From contig BCHH01000003.1 of NCBI GenBank assembly GCA_001599595.1, forward strand, positions 3,839,619-3,903,618: a stretch of 64,000 bases of DNA, written 5' to 3'. This DNA is from Beverwykella pulmonaria. Taxonomy: Eukaryota > Ascomycota > Dothideomycetes > Pleosporales > Melanommataceae. A program made the translations under genes and the position numbers. Position 1 is the stretch's first letter. Each line of letters starts with the position of its first letter. Positions 34,129-45,134 of this stretch are shown here, one piece after another. A model generated the notes under the pieces. It was not told the DNA's origin. It was given only the letters and a program-made list of their open reading frames with translations, and searched no databases.

Positions 34129-35549
34129 TCAGTCATACCGAAACTCCTGCCCCACGAGCCTCTCACTCAGCACCCACAGCTTCTGGGCGATCTCAGGATC
34201 CGTAGCATATTCCTCGGCGGTAGGATCAATATTCGCCTTCGCAAGGCACTCTCCGCTGTGCTCTGCACCTTTCATCAGCTCTTCCTACTTCTTAGTGTCA
34301 AGTGTTTGACGTACCGTCGATGGTCCGATCAAATGCACCGACTATATACGACGAAGCTCCGACTCCGGCAGATGTCCAGGGTATGGCTGAGCCGAGTGAA
34401 CCGTCTGGATTCCACCATCCTGTAAGCAGTGAGAAATAGGTTGACTTGTTCGTTTAGACGTTCACACCCACCTAGCTCAACCCTTCTTTCAAATGGAATT
34501 GTTTGGCTGAGGCCCGTAGTCCCAACACCTGTACTTTGTAAGGAACACCCTCATATTTTCGCGAATCCCAGATAACATACTCCCGGGGTCTACCGCGAAG
34601 CTTCTCAGGCCTTTCTTCCGCAGTTTCTTATCCAGCGCGACTGTGAAAAGAATATTCGCTGTTTTAGATTGCCCGTATGCGATGAAGGGTTCGTATGTTT
34701 CTCCGTTCTTCGAAGGTGAGTACTTGTTAGTATGGCGGCCTCGTTAGCGTGAAGAACACAAGATCACCTTGAAGTTAACATCATCCAGATTGACCCCTCC
34801 TGCTCGGTGCCCTGCACTCGAGATATTGACGACGCTTGGTCCGAAGGGAGACTTGAGCAGCGCTGGCATGAGAAGGTTGGTGAAGAGAAAGTGACCTAAA
34901 TGGTTGACTTGGAATTGCAGCTCGAATCCCTGTTTCGTTGTCTGGAACTCCGGTACCACTATTTTGATGATCAGCAACGTACAAATTTGCCGACTGAGCA
35001 TGGCGGCGCACTCATGATTCCAGCATTGTTGATTAGAACGTCCACTGTTGCCGTGAGGGCAAGGATTTCGGCGGCGGCAGCGCGCACGGAGTTGAGGTCT
35101 GCGAGGTCGAGCTCCACGGCTTTCACCTTTTCCGAGGCTGCATGTCCACCGATGGCGAGAATGGTCTCATCGATGGTCTTTTTGCTGCGGCTTGCTAGTA
35201 TTAGGAGTTTGGGTGAATGTTGGGAGATTACGCGCGCAGCTTCAGCGCCAAGTCCTGATTTGCATCAAGTCAAACATAGCCACGTACCCTTGCAAGAGAA
35301 GACTCACCTGATGGCGATGCCCCAGTAATAATGACTGCGGTGCAAATTCAATTAGGAACTTGCTGCATGTTGAGAGAATTGGTGAGCACGCGACTAACTT
35401 ATCTTCCCGGCAATGTCGCTGGCCAAGACCTCCGCCACCTCTTCCGCCGTCGACTCCGGCTTGAATCGTCCCACCTGCTGAATCTCACGCTTGAGCACTT
35501 TCTCAAGTACGTCTTTCTCCGAAGAGAATGCAGTGCCTTGGTGAGACAT
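34129..35549 (-). CDS. short-chain dehydrogenase/reductase (WWOX/retinol-dehydrogenase-like)
   Basis: An NAD(P)(H)-dependent oxidoreductase with unknown substrate. Eight exons give 349 residues: 35549-35399, 35334-35308 (27 bases), 35254-35012, 34958-34768, 34722-34581, 34528-34472, 34419-34315 and 34262-34129. All seven introns have GT..AG ends (46-64 bases, several with CTGAT or CTAAC branch sites) and the lengths sum to 350 codons. The start gives MSHQGTAFSS. SDR hallmarks are complete: cofactor loop TGASPSGLG (54-62), NNAG (135-138), catalytic serine in NISSAGHRAG, and YGQSKTAN with Tyr220 and Lys224. There is no signal peptide or membrane helix, so it is probably cytosolic. Six of the seven introns are phase 1, a high intron density for this window. 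It lies convergent to the ABC pump, and a functional link is not implied. Confidence 0.9.
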
Positions 35550-36719
35550 ATTTTTGGCTTCAAGTGACAAATGAGTTAGTCTTACAGCTGAATTTGGGTT
35601 GAATTAGTTACTCCCGAGGTAGGAAGTACTTGATGAGTGATCCGAGCTGCCTTCGCCTCCTTTTTTATACACCGTATCCCACGCGGAACTCGGAGTTCCG
35701 AGGCCATACAAGAGGGAGATAAGTGGTGTTTGAGAACTTCTACTTTAAGGGAGAGTCTAAGACGCGAACTCTTCTCGAAGATTGTTCACAGCCTGAACCA
35801 TCGCCGCAGGAATTTGTCTATGCCTGACTAACGCAGACTTGGAGAGAGCTGGATCCTCGCAGCATGAATCCCATAGGGCTTAGCGATAAGTCTTGCCGAA
35901 AGGTCGCTCCTGATAGGCAATGCTTAATTCAACCTGCCCAGACGGAATTGAGGCGGTGAGGTATTTGTATCAAGTTACCCAAGTGCTTAGGCATCAAGTA
36001 TGCAGATGGATCTGATTGGCGACAGTCCAAAATGGAAAACTATTCTAGCCGTAAGTTGCCTAGTGAGCGGCGAGGAACGTTCGGGAACATTACGCGGCAT
36101 CAATCAAGTGGCACGTCCACTGGTCTGCGGCATGGCCACCTGGAGAGCGGCATCGCCGTTATTACCGCTCTCACCGATCCCATGCTGTCCTCACGTGTTG
36201 CACCGGTTCACGGACCAAACTCGGCTCACAGCTTTACCTGATGAATCATCCCATGGGAAACATCTAGCGTTCCTATTCCAGTAAATGTTAAACTTGTGGG
36301 GAACAGACCGAGTAGCCGAATATGCGAATCGCACCCATGGCCACTGAATTTCTCACATTGTCACTGCTGTGAAACCTAGTTTTGTAATGAACCATGGCGA
36401 TCTGGGCACCATAACCCTGATCCACTTGTCGCGGAATTAAAGTTAAGCTTGGTGCGGAGGTAGTCTTTGCTTTGTTTCCTCCGCCTTGGGGGGTGCGTGG
36501 TTGCTATTCCTGTCGCCATTATTCAGCTCTAACAAAAGGTGCTGCAGGGAACAGCACTCTGCATCGGGCTAGTATTTCGATCCCGACGCTCCAGACCGAG
36601 AGCTATAAACCTATACGCAGACCCTTGGCGGACCCAATTGTTGAAATTAATCACGACCGCTTCTGCTTCTTTTACGACAACTCGCCCTTCTTCGATAGCT
36701 TCGAAACTCTGCTGGCGTC
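35550..36719. other. intergenic between divergent dehydrogenase and bZIP-like genes
   Basis: About 1.2 kb separating two starts that face away from each other. Short open frames only, none recognisable. It presumably holds both promoters; no clear TATA box was seen. Confidence 0.45.
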
Positions 36720-37582
36720 ATGACATCGATGGCATCTTCTCCTCAATCAGTTCCCTCAACCAGGCCTGGACGGAAAGCAAAGACGGTTTTGGAGGGCACA
36801 GAGCCGGGACAGAAGCCTAAGAAGGTCAATAGCGAGGCCCGAAAGCAACAAAACAGAATCGCCTCTAGAAACTACCGTAAGCTTATCTATGCCTAGCCTC
36901 GACCTCCAACCTTGCAACTAGAGAACTGATAGAATACTGTTCTGTAGGAGAAAAGCGCAAACAAAAGCTCCAATACCTCCAACGACTCCTCGAAGATCAA
37001 GATCCGACCGACGAACACGAAGTCAGTCCTTCAGAAACGAGCCGCGATGGGCGCGGCCGATCAATATCCGCAGATTCCCACGCCCAAAGACCGGTGCCAA
37101 ACTCAGAAATCCTCACTTCGAATGAGCGGTTCAGCCCTTTGCCATCCAGTAGAGGTCTTGTCGACACAGTAATGATACCAACCTCAACCTACGACAACCA
37201 CCTCCTCGCAGCTTCCCAGCCTTTTCCCGACATGGAGACAGCCTGGAATACGCCAGTGTACGAACCGCAGCCACAAGTTCAGATTTCATCGTGGAATCTG
37301 CCCCCCTGGATGCCTAGCATAGACTTCACGCCGCAGATAGCCTCAGGTCTGGATGGATTTCAATTCACTCCTCCGCAGGCGCAACAAATCTATCACCAGC
37401 TACCGACACCGCCTCAGCAGCCCATAGAGCCTGTTTCGAACGCGGATCTTTTCATTTTGGGCACGTTCAATCCCTGTCGAGGAAACCAACTCCAAGTAGA
37501 AGCACAAGCCCGAGCGAACTTGAATGTACGTCTGCCTTCATCATCGTCACACATTCGAGGGCGGTATCCAACGTGGTTTTGA
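36720..37582 (+). CDS. bZIP-like transcription factor
   Basis: Exon 1 is 36720-36876 and exon 2 starts at 36948 (intron GTAAGC..TAG), giving 263 residues to TGA 37580-37582. The fungal bZIP basic region is at residues 40-60 (ARKQQNRIASRNYREKRKQKL, split by the intron after RNY) with the invariant Asn45 and Arg53 spaced N-x7-R. It is followed by a short leucine-zipper-like helix (LQYLQRLLEDQ), which is weak for dimerisation. The rest is Pro/Gln/Ser-rich and disordered. A second intron from GTACGT (37528) to CTCACAG (37646) or CTGACAG would replace the last residues and extend the protein to TAG 37700; both endings stay in frame, so the 3' end is uncertain. The target pathway is unknown. Confidence 0.72.
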
Positions 37583-39131
37583 GACATTTCCTGCCATTCA
37601 GATATCCCTTTGCACACACGAGGGCCAACACTGACAGCCCTCACAGTTAACACCAGGCCAAAAGTCATACAAGTCACATAAGCGCGCCGTATACATCTAG
37701 GACTGTCAACGAGCTCCCTCCGACATCCCTCATCCGACGCGGTATCAATGCTTTAAAAACGACGACGAAACAGGCTGTTTATACGAGTATAAACTAACCA
37801 CATTGGTATTCCCCTGCAAGGCTCAAAAATTGGGCGCCTTGGGGGCTGAAAGACCTGGTTTGGAATTGCGATGGTGCTAATCTACAAGCTCGGACCCTGC
37901 AACTTCTCTCCTCTGTCATTCAGGGTAAAAACGCACATCCATAGACTGTCGCGAAGAATTAGCTCTCACCGAGGGAGTATGCTTCCGAAACATTTCGGTA
38001 CCATAGCGAAGCTTACGCCAAGCAATGCCATTGTGGGGAGATCAGCGTACATTGTGCACTTGTCTCGATGCAGTGCTCGGAGTACCGGCAACTCAGGCCC
38101 AGTTTGGGTTTCATAGCCCTCAACTTCTACTGGCCCAAAGCCAATGACCGGCGCACGTACGACTTCTAATTCTTTTGGCATGCTATACAGGTAGCTTAAG
38201 CGACGACGAGGGCATACGCGTAGAAGTAGTTTTGAATATGGGGCATCGAACATGAATATGGATCAAAACTTCAAGCTATCAGCGGAGAAGTAGTGTTGCC
38301 GCGCTTTCCATGGACCGTAGTCACGATTCGAACCCGAGGTGCGTTTCCAAGCTCTCCTCAAACGACCGATTTTGCCTTGGGAATAAATTATGACACTCTA
38401 TTCGTCGACAGTCTGCATCAACCTTGGAATGACCTCAAAGGAATAGCATGCATACACGCGTCAAGCCTGCTCCGCCCCGATGATCCAAGCGACATGGTTT
38501 AGCGTCCTCACCAAAGGTCACCACAGGAGGAGTTTGGTCTAAACAATGGCGTTTTGGAGTTATGAATTACAATTAAAGAAGACGTTTGACACAGATTGCA
38601 AGTCATCTTCACTTCATATACATACCCTTTTAGAATTTTAAATAGAAACTGTAAAATTACAATGAGCTCGCTCTTGATCAGTCCGTCTTGAGACTACTCC
38701 AGATTTGAGGATGTGCAGCACAAGTTAGTAGCTGATGAGTAGAGATGTATAGGAGAGAACCGGTACAGGATCGGTGATTTATGTACTTAGGTTGGTGACC
38801 GAGATGAGTGATATTAGGAGACAGAAGCGGTGAGCGCGTCTTCTGTCTCTACTACTGTGCATTTGAGAAGTGTAAGAACCAGGAGTGGCCTCCTTTAAAT
38901 ACCGAGTAAGGTGAGAGGCAAGTCTATCCAATAGCCCTTCCTAACGACAAGCAGACCGAGTCTTGTGAACGCGAGGGCAAATACTACCACGTCTCAAGCT
39001 GCCAATTACAAAGCATTACCTCGCCCATCCATCTATCCATCCATCCATCCATGCAAAAAGAGAAACCCAAACCCCACTACCAAGCCAGCCAATTAATAAC
39101 CATACCATCAAATGCAGACCAAACCACCGCT
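37583..39131. other. intergenic with two unassigned open frames
   Basis: A minus-strand ORF 38253-37966 (95 residues, ATG start, with MPKELEVVRAPVIGFG) and a plus-strand frame ending at 38502 (containing GINYDTLFVDSL, weakly like the DTLYL block of fungal 2EXR-domain proteins) lie head to head. Neither has a complete domain. A TCCA microsatellite lies at 39025-39052. The stretch 38.55-38.95 kb is AT-rich and empty. Confidence 0.35.
39025..39052. repeat. (CCAT)n microsatellite
   Basis: Seven CCAT units, one changed to CTAT, just downstream of the stop codon of the small secreted protein gene on the minus strand, so probably in its 3' untranslated region. Confidence 0.9.
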
Positions 39132-39561
39132 CTAAACCTGATTGCATACATACCACCGCGAATCGGTCGGCTGATACATATACGACGCTGGCACCGGACC
39201 ATACCTGTCCACAGTCCTGGAATTAGGGTTGCAGCCCGGCTTGCTGCATTACACTATTAGCCTCACTCCAAAACGCCATTATCAGCAATAGAAAAACTTA
39301 CTTGTAGAACTTGCAATGGCACCCGGCCTCGACACTGAAAAGAAATATGCTCATATTGAACGCGCGACATATATTCGAGCTGTCCAAATCGTGTTCCTCC
39401 CAGCGAGGCGTGTTGTACCCGGTAAACACATGACCGCATATCGAGGCACCGCGAGGAGAAACGGCGGTGGAGAGCAGGCTGGTAGCGGGGTCCGAGACAG
39501 GAATTGCGGTGGTCAGACTGATGATTGTGAGGAGAGCATAGAGAAAGTTGATGAGACGCAT
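39132..39561 (-). CDS. small secreted cysteine-rich protein, candidate effector
   Basis: Two exons, 39561-39302 and 39243-39132, joined over an intron with GTAAGT..CAG ends and GCTGAT/GCTAAT branch-like sites, give 123 residues. Residues 1-19 are a classic signal peptide (MRLINFLYALLTIISLTTA) followed by a short Ser/Ala-rich segment. The mature part has six cysteines (42, 65, 81, 83, 91, 120), enough for three disulfides, with a C-x-C pair (GCHCKFY). Unspliced, the frame would stop right at the donor with four cysteines; splicing adds two more and 37 residues, which supports the intron. No known family is recognised. Size, secretion signal and even cysteine number fit apoplastic effectors or antimicrobial proteins of plant-associated fungi, but the role is inference. 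Confidence 0.72.
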
Positions 39562-40424
39562 GGATGGCGTTGAAGAAGTGTTGGGATGTTAGACAGATGT
39601 GATTGAGTTGAGGATGAAGGGACTGGAAGTGGCTTGATATGCTTGGTGCCAGGCTTTGCGGGTGATGGAAGAACGGATTGTTTGAATGCTTGGGCGGTGT
39701 AGCGGCTGAGCAAGTTTTTGCCTGATGTCCTCTTTGTTGGTGTTTGTAACTCTTTCATATGTACGACCAGGTGACCCAGACTGCCATCAATATATCGGCA
39801 AGGCGCGGAAGGAGAGATAGCGAGGGAAAAAGTGTAGAAGTTGGGTGTCGGTGAGCATAAGAGGTACAAACCATATATCTAGCAAGGCGAGGAAGCACAC
39901 TAAGCAGTGCATCAACACAAAAAGGAGGGCGCAAGCGCAAATTCGCAACCCGATAGGTCTTCACAACCAAAGAACGAGAAAGGAGAATTTATCTGCAGCT
40001 GAAACCGTTGTCGTTGTTGTTGCTGGGTCGGAAAGCTAAATTCAAATTGCCACAGGGGGCTGACCTATGATGTGAGAAAGCGGGGATGCTGTGATTTTAT
40101 AGGGCGCACATACCAGCTCCGAGCCCAGCACGCTTTTACCAAACAAACCAAAAAGCCATGGAACAATCTCGATAACTCGGGACACGATCCGTGGTAGGTA
40201 AACAATATGATTTGATACTAATATCCGAAATGCAGTATCCAAAGAGACGCCATCATGCAACCAGGATCCAACGAAAAGACTGAAAACAAAAAGAATAATC
40301 ATAACCTGGACATTTCACATACAAATGAGACAACAACAATCGATGGCTTTTAGAAACCTGGTATATCGCAGTAACGTTAAACAAGAATAAAAAAATGGAC
40401 GAAATCAAGCCAGACCACATACCA
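39562..40424. other. intergenic: promoter of the secreted protein and 3' flank of the G-alpha-like gene
   Basis: Both neighbours are on the minus strand. Short unrecognised frames only. Nothing else was seen. Confidence 0.45.
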
Positions 40425-42317
40425 TCAACCGCGAGATGAAGTAGTTTTCGACAGCGACGCGGCTGTTCCGCTCCAAACTGGGCTGCTTATACCAGTGGTC
40501 GCCGTTCGCGTCGGACTGCTTATACCACCTGTGCTTGACTCCCAGACCTCGCTCCGCGCTTTTCTCTGTTGGATGTGATGTAACGTCTTTTTTAGCGCCG
40601 CATACAGATGCTGATTATCGCTCATATCTAGGTCTACCCAAAAGGAGTATATGCTCAGTCTGTTCCGATTCACGTCCTTGAACCGGCGGAGGATGAATTG
40701 CCGTGCAGAGGTTTCGGGATCTTCCCCTTGTCGATACTCTGGGAAAAAGGTAGAGAGTGGGGAATGCTGCAGCTTCTCCTTGAAGCGAGTGAAGTTGTTC
40801 AAAAGAAGTATTATCGAAGATCCAATGAATTTAGGGGAGTTGGCCCAGGACTCAAACGTTGCGAAATCATCCAAAAGCTGGCTTTCAGTTGGTTGCCCAA
40901 GGTATGGACGATCATAGTTGCTCACGTCAACAGTGTAGATAAGCGATGTCGCGCCCTCGAGTTGGTGGAACCAGCGTTTTCGGAATTGGTCGGGGATGTA
41001 GCCACTGATGTTAAAAAGATGGACGTCGATTTCGTCCCAAGAAAAGCGTAGCTCTTTGATACCACCGATTGACTGATTCAACCGAACGATGTCAGCTTCT
41101 GTCGGTACGTAATCTTCAGCTGAAATTCTTTGGATCTCGCGTGCGTAGTATGGGGCGTATTGCGGGAAGTCGATCTCGAAGTTCTTGACGTATATTGCAG
41201 AGAATTGCTCGCTTCCCCATATGTTCTCAACTGCGTGGACTGCTGCTGGTGTTATTTTGTTGCTATCTCCAGTCTCCACCTCGTAGAGCAAAACGGCAAA
41301 GTCCTGATTGAGATCTTCGGAAAGAGGCACCCCGGTATCCTTGAGCAGGTCGATTATGGCGTGAATGAGGACGCGTATTGTCGTCCGGACTGCAAATGCA
41401 TAACCTACACGCTCTTCTATAGGATAACCATGTGCATAAAGTACCTTCATCTGCCTCATAATCAGCTCCTTACCGCTGTTGACCTGCCCCATCAGTACTA
41501 GCTTCGTTTCCCGGCGGAGCGTGGTCGCATCTTCCTCTAATCTACGATCGATTGCTTCGGATCGCATTGCTGCAGCGGCATCCAGATATTCTTGTTGCGT
41601 GGGCAAGTCGTCTGGGTCTTCTTTCCTGAAGAGTTTGATACGGAAGAGAAACCTGAACCATTGGATCATTCTCGAAAGCTGGGTCAAGATAATGAGACAC
41701 CTGCTATTCCATCTTGACGTTCGCTCCAATGTATGAATTGTGGAAGCATCAGCTTTTCTGATCTGCCTGCTTTTGTGCAGCAATATCTTTCGCTGCGCAG
41801 TTGTGTGACTGAATGCGGTTAGACTTACTCATCTCCACAACTTGGGTGATACGAGGAGTGGGGCTTACCATTTGCAGGCAGCGAGAAGAAGATTGACAGC
41901 GTCGGTCTGGCGCTTTGCAACGCCCCTTAACCGATTCATGGATCGACTGCCAACGGCAAACTTCAGTTTGATCGCCCAGTCCGTGTTGTCATGGTCCGGT
42001 TGTCGAAGTTGCTCAACTAAGTCGTCCAAGTTGTGTGCTAGCTTCCCGCACGAGATCAAGACCAATTCCATATCGAGGAGGAGCTGCTGATGCATGTCGC
42101 TGATAGAGTACTGCATCCAGTCGCGCATTTCTCCAAGGTTCGATTTCAATGCTGTAAGTTGTGCGATCAGATTGATAAAGGTTCCGTTGGGGTCATTCCA
42201 GCGGTCGTGCAGCTCGCGCATCGAGTTGATTGAATGCCGCAGCCGGCTCATGGTGGAGCCGAGAGTGTTCAGGAGCGAGGCAGCCCTCTTCTCCTCGGCC
42301 ACGGTGGTGTCTGCCAT
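40425..42317 (-). CDS. degenerate G-protein alpha-subunit-like protein (predicted pseudo-GTPase)
   Basis: Two exons, 42317-41869 and 41808-40425, give 610 residues (intron GTAAGC..CAG). Residues 1-160 form a helical N-terminal domain like those of fungal NLR-associated or G-alpha-like proteins. From about residue 250 the protein follows a heterotrimeric G-alpha in order and spacing: KLVLMGQVNSGKELIMRQMK at the P-loop, YVPTEADIVRLNQSIGGI at switch I, NISGYIPDQFRKRWFH at switch II, SLIYTVDVSNYD, and LLLNNFTRFKEKL at the NKxD position. Key residues are changed: GKE instead of GK(S/T) (residues 262-264), Asn for the catalytic switch-I Arg, no Mg-binding Thr, SGY for GGQ, and no Asp in NKxD. It should therefore not bind or hydrolyse GTP normally. 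No N-terminal myristoylation site (MGxxxS) is present. A signalling scaffold role is inference. Confidence 0.8.
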
Positions 42318-43085
42318 GTTGAAATCGGTCGTTGTAAAGCGCTTCTCTAGGTAGTGGGGAGTAGAGAGTAGGTATCACGGTCTGTAGATCTGGGGATCTC
42401 GCGCAGCGGCAGGTGGGCGTTGGCGTCACGGGTTAGTTAATCGCCGTAGTCAGACAAGCCAGGGTATTTGAACCCCGACAACCTGCAGTTACGACTTTAG
42501 GCAATAATCGCTACTGCGGCGGCGGAGCATTACAGCAGTGAGCAGCGTGTACAGAGCGAGGCTTGCGAATTCGAGCGATAATCGTGTCCTGATGAATACT
42601 GATAGTAAATAGATGGCGGAGAGGGCAAGAGAGCATGTTTGACGCCACCTCAGAGAGCTGAGTCGTGGCTCATGTGCCAAGGCCTTCGGCCCCATAACAC
42701 GCTCCGGATCAGTAGCACAAATGAGGCGCAGCGAAAAAGAAGAACGAGTGGAATTGTCAGCGTGGAAGCATTGTTGGAGCACTGTTATTGGAGCACTCGT
42801 TGGAGCACTCGTTGGGGGAGAAAGAGACGCCCTTCTTGGGTGTTGGTGTCAAGGCTAGTCGTATTGAGACTGGGCCGTGCTGGAGCCTTCGCTCTAAAGC
42901 GCTGCGTCACGGTTCGAAGAGTCACCGCAACCGCACATCGAGTCAACAGCAGCCAACAGTCGATATGTAAACTGAAGCGTTCCCAGTCTCTGCTCGTTTA
43001 ATCCCAAGCCCCCCACTCGCACACCCGAGCAAAGTTTGATTGTTGCGTTGAGCAGAATTTTTGCTGTTGAAATTTGAAACACCCT
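42318..43085. promoter_or_regulatory. bidirectional promoter region
   Basis: A 0.77 kb gap between the divergent starts of the G-alpha-like gene (42317, minus) and the F-box/WD40-like gene (43086, plus). It includes three near-perfect copies of TTGGAGCAC(T/TC) at about 42774-42812 (GTTGGAGCACTGTTATTGGAGCACTCGTTGGAGCACTC), a short tandem motif that could be a factor site. Confidence 0.4.
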
Positions 43086-45134
43086 ATGGCGGAAGCGACC
43101 CTGAGCAGTCTCCCAAACGAGATCCTGTCGCTTGTGTCCAGCCATCTAGACCGCCCTATAGATGTCCTGAATCTCGCACTGAGCAGTCGAAGGTTGTACG
43201 AGTACACAAAATTAGATGGATGGAAAGCGTATCTCAAAGGCCGCTTCAGACTTCCATGCCTGGACACAGATGCCCAGAATGCTGTCCACGGCCTGACCAC
43301 ACTATACCGGAACTGGGACCGTAAAGCCTTTATTGCAAGACACTTGGAGCCCGCCAAAAATGTCCTGAGTTTGAACTCGTGGGAGGAGAGGAGATGGAGA
43401 GGACCTAGAGGCCAAACGATGGGATATCAGCCACAAATTGACAGTTATGAGGACATGGGCAGATGCTGGATTGATAGAAGGGAGGTCTTGGCTTGGTCTG
43501 CAGGGACGCATATCATTATGAGGGTCAAAGAGTCAGGGAAGAAGGCAGAGAGTACTTGGGAAAAGCGGCAAGAGATGGATCCGAGTGCAGAGCATCTGGA
43601 TACATTCGATGACTTTAGACATCTAAACTCGTGGTACACATACAAGATTCCCCACAGTTCTGAAGGACGGGACGACATCACAGCTTTGAGGTTACTGCGA
43701 TCGCACCAGAAAGATGACAGCTCCGACGGCATTGCCTTTGGCACCGCCTCAGGACATCTTTCGCTACTTCGTGTTGATACAGATCGGCAGAAATTGATTG
43801 AACAAACATACTCCACCAACGGACGAGACATTGGCTCACTTTCTATCTCCCCTGCTAGGAGTCCATTGATGGCGGCGAACCTAAAAGATGATTCGATAGC
43901 GCTCTACGCGTGCGATCTGAATCAATATGCAGCAGATCCTCAGGAGCCTCTCAGCCTGGTGACTCCAGTCGTGTCTGGCACTCGCAACGGACGGCTCTGG
44001 TCGTGTAATTTCCTTTCCAACGAAACGGTAGCCATCGGTCTCGGGCCCTCCTACGAGCCCATCCAGATCTACGACATCACACCCGCCGGCTTCTCCGCTG
44101 AGCCGATCCGCAAGTTCAGCCTAGATTCCAAGTTCTGGGGCGGCGTCAGGAATAATCCTGGAACGATGCGCAACACGTCTGTATATCCCATACTTCCCGT
44201 GCCCAGCGATGCTCAGGGCGGCTCGGGAAGAGGAAATATCTTCCTATCTGGAGGCTACGATGGGATCGTTAGACTGCATGATATGCGCTCTCCGAATGGT
44301 TTTGAGATGATGTTCTGGGACATCACGAATGACTCCACAATCTACTCACTCGCACTCCAGGGTCTGGAGCGTGTTGTGGCAGGAACCTCGATGCACAGCA
44401 TGCTAAAAGTTTTTGATATACGCTTTTCCGGCTCGCACGCATACCATTACCTCCCCGCACTCCATAAACCAAGCCCTAGATCTACACCTCGATCCCAAGA
44501 CATTACTTTCAACTCCATCATCGACTCCTCACCCACCACCACGATTTCGGGAGGCTGGAACCTTTATCTTAGCCCACGCAACCACACACGGCCCAACCAC
44601 CTCATCCACCGTGGCCGCACAGCCGATTCTCCCATCTACAGTCTCTCCATTCCATCCCCTACCTCTTCGTCCCTTTACTGCGGCATCGAAGGCGCCGTTA
44701 TGAACCTCACGTTCCTCTCGATCTTGGACAAGCACCCAGACCCACTCATCGCGCCGATAGTCCAACGCTTTCCCGACTCACACCTCGTGGACGTAAAGCG
44801 CACTTACAACCCGTCCGACGACGTGCTGAACCTGGGCATGTACGAGCAAGGCAATGAAGACGGGCTAGGAATGCAGTTGATGGTGCAGGATGGCGTGGGA
44901 ATGGGAGTGAAGAAGAACGCTGAGAAGAGGGATTGTGCGAGGTTTAGAGGCTTGGACGAACGGTGGAAAGATCCGAGTTTAGAGGCGGAGCGCTGGAGTA
45001 GAGGCCAGGAACCAGGAATTGCGTTGCACGGTGGCGGAAGGGGGAATGCGAGAGGTGGAAGGGGTAGCGGGATGGATAGAGGCGGGAGGGGAGCGAGAGG
45101 CGGTGGCAGAGGTAATAGGGGTGCTAGGGTGTAA
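43086..45134 (+). CDS. F-box protein with a WD40-type beta-propeller
   Basis: A single exon of 682 residues. ATG 43086 was taken as the first in-frame ATG; it puts the F-box directly at the N-terminus (LSSLPNEILSLVSSHLDRPI, residues about 5-24, then LNLALSSRRLYEY). The middle shows weak WD-like blades, clearest at FLSGGYDGIVRLHDMRSPN and GTSMHSMLKVFDIRFSG, so a seven-blade propeller is plausible but degenerate. The last 35 residues are an RGG-type Gly/Arg-rich tail (ARGGRGSGMDRGGRGARGGG), which in other proteins binds RNA or is methylated. It is expected to act as a substrate receptor in an SCF ubiquitin ligase; the substrate is unknown. It shares an upstream region with the divergent G-alpha-like gene. 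Confidence 0.85.
   Translation: MAEATLSSLPNEILSLVSSHLDRPIDVLNLALSSRRLYEYTKLDGWKAYLKGRFRLPCLDTDAQNAVHGLTTLYRNWDRKAFIARHLEPAKNVLSLNSWEERRWRGPRGQTMGYQPQIDSYEDMGRCWIDRREVLAWSAGTHIIMRVKESGKKAESTWEKRQEMDPSAEHLDTFDDFRHLNSWYTYKIPHSSEGRDDITALRLLRSHQKDDSSDGIAFGTASGHLSLLRVDTDRQKLIEQTYSTNGRDIGSLSISPARSPLMAANLKDDSIALYACDLNQYAADPQEPLSLVTPVVSGTRNGRLWSCNFLSNETVAIGLGPSYEPIQIYDITPAGFSAEPIRKFSLDSKFWGGVRNNPGTMRNTSVYPILPVPSDAQGGSGRGNIFLSGGYDGIVRLHDMRSPNGFEMMFWDITNDSTIYSLALQGLERVVAGTSMHSMLKVFDIRFSGSHAYHYLPALHKPSPRSTPRSQDITFNSIIDSSPTTTISGGWNLYLSPRNHTRPNHLIHRGRTADSPIYSLSIPSPTSSSLYCGIEGAVMNLTFLSILDKHPDPLIAPIVQRFPDSHLVDVKRTYNPSDDVLNLGMYEQGNEDGLGMQLMVQDGVGMGVKKNAEKRDCARFRGLDERWKDPSLEAERWSRGQEPGIALHGGGRGNARGGRGSGMDRGGRGARGGGRGNRGARV

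Noticed and set aside
28792..37582. Possible secondary metabolite cluster (ABC pump, dehydrogenase, bZIP-like factor adjacent)
   Set aside because: No backbone enzyme (PKS, NRPS, terpene synthase) is present in the window, and the flanking genes are housekeeping.
38315..38345. tRNA-like GGTTCGAATC on the minus strand
   Set aside because: The T-loop sequence fits, but no complementary acceptor stem or anticodon arm lies at the required distance.
42430..42490. tRNA-like T-loop (GGGGTTCAAATACCC on the minus strand)
   Set aside because: The T-stem pairs only three of five bases, and no matching acceptor stem or D-arm was found.
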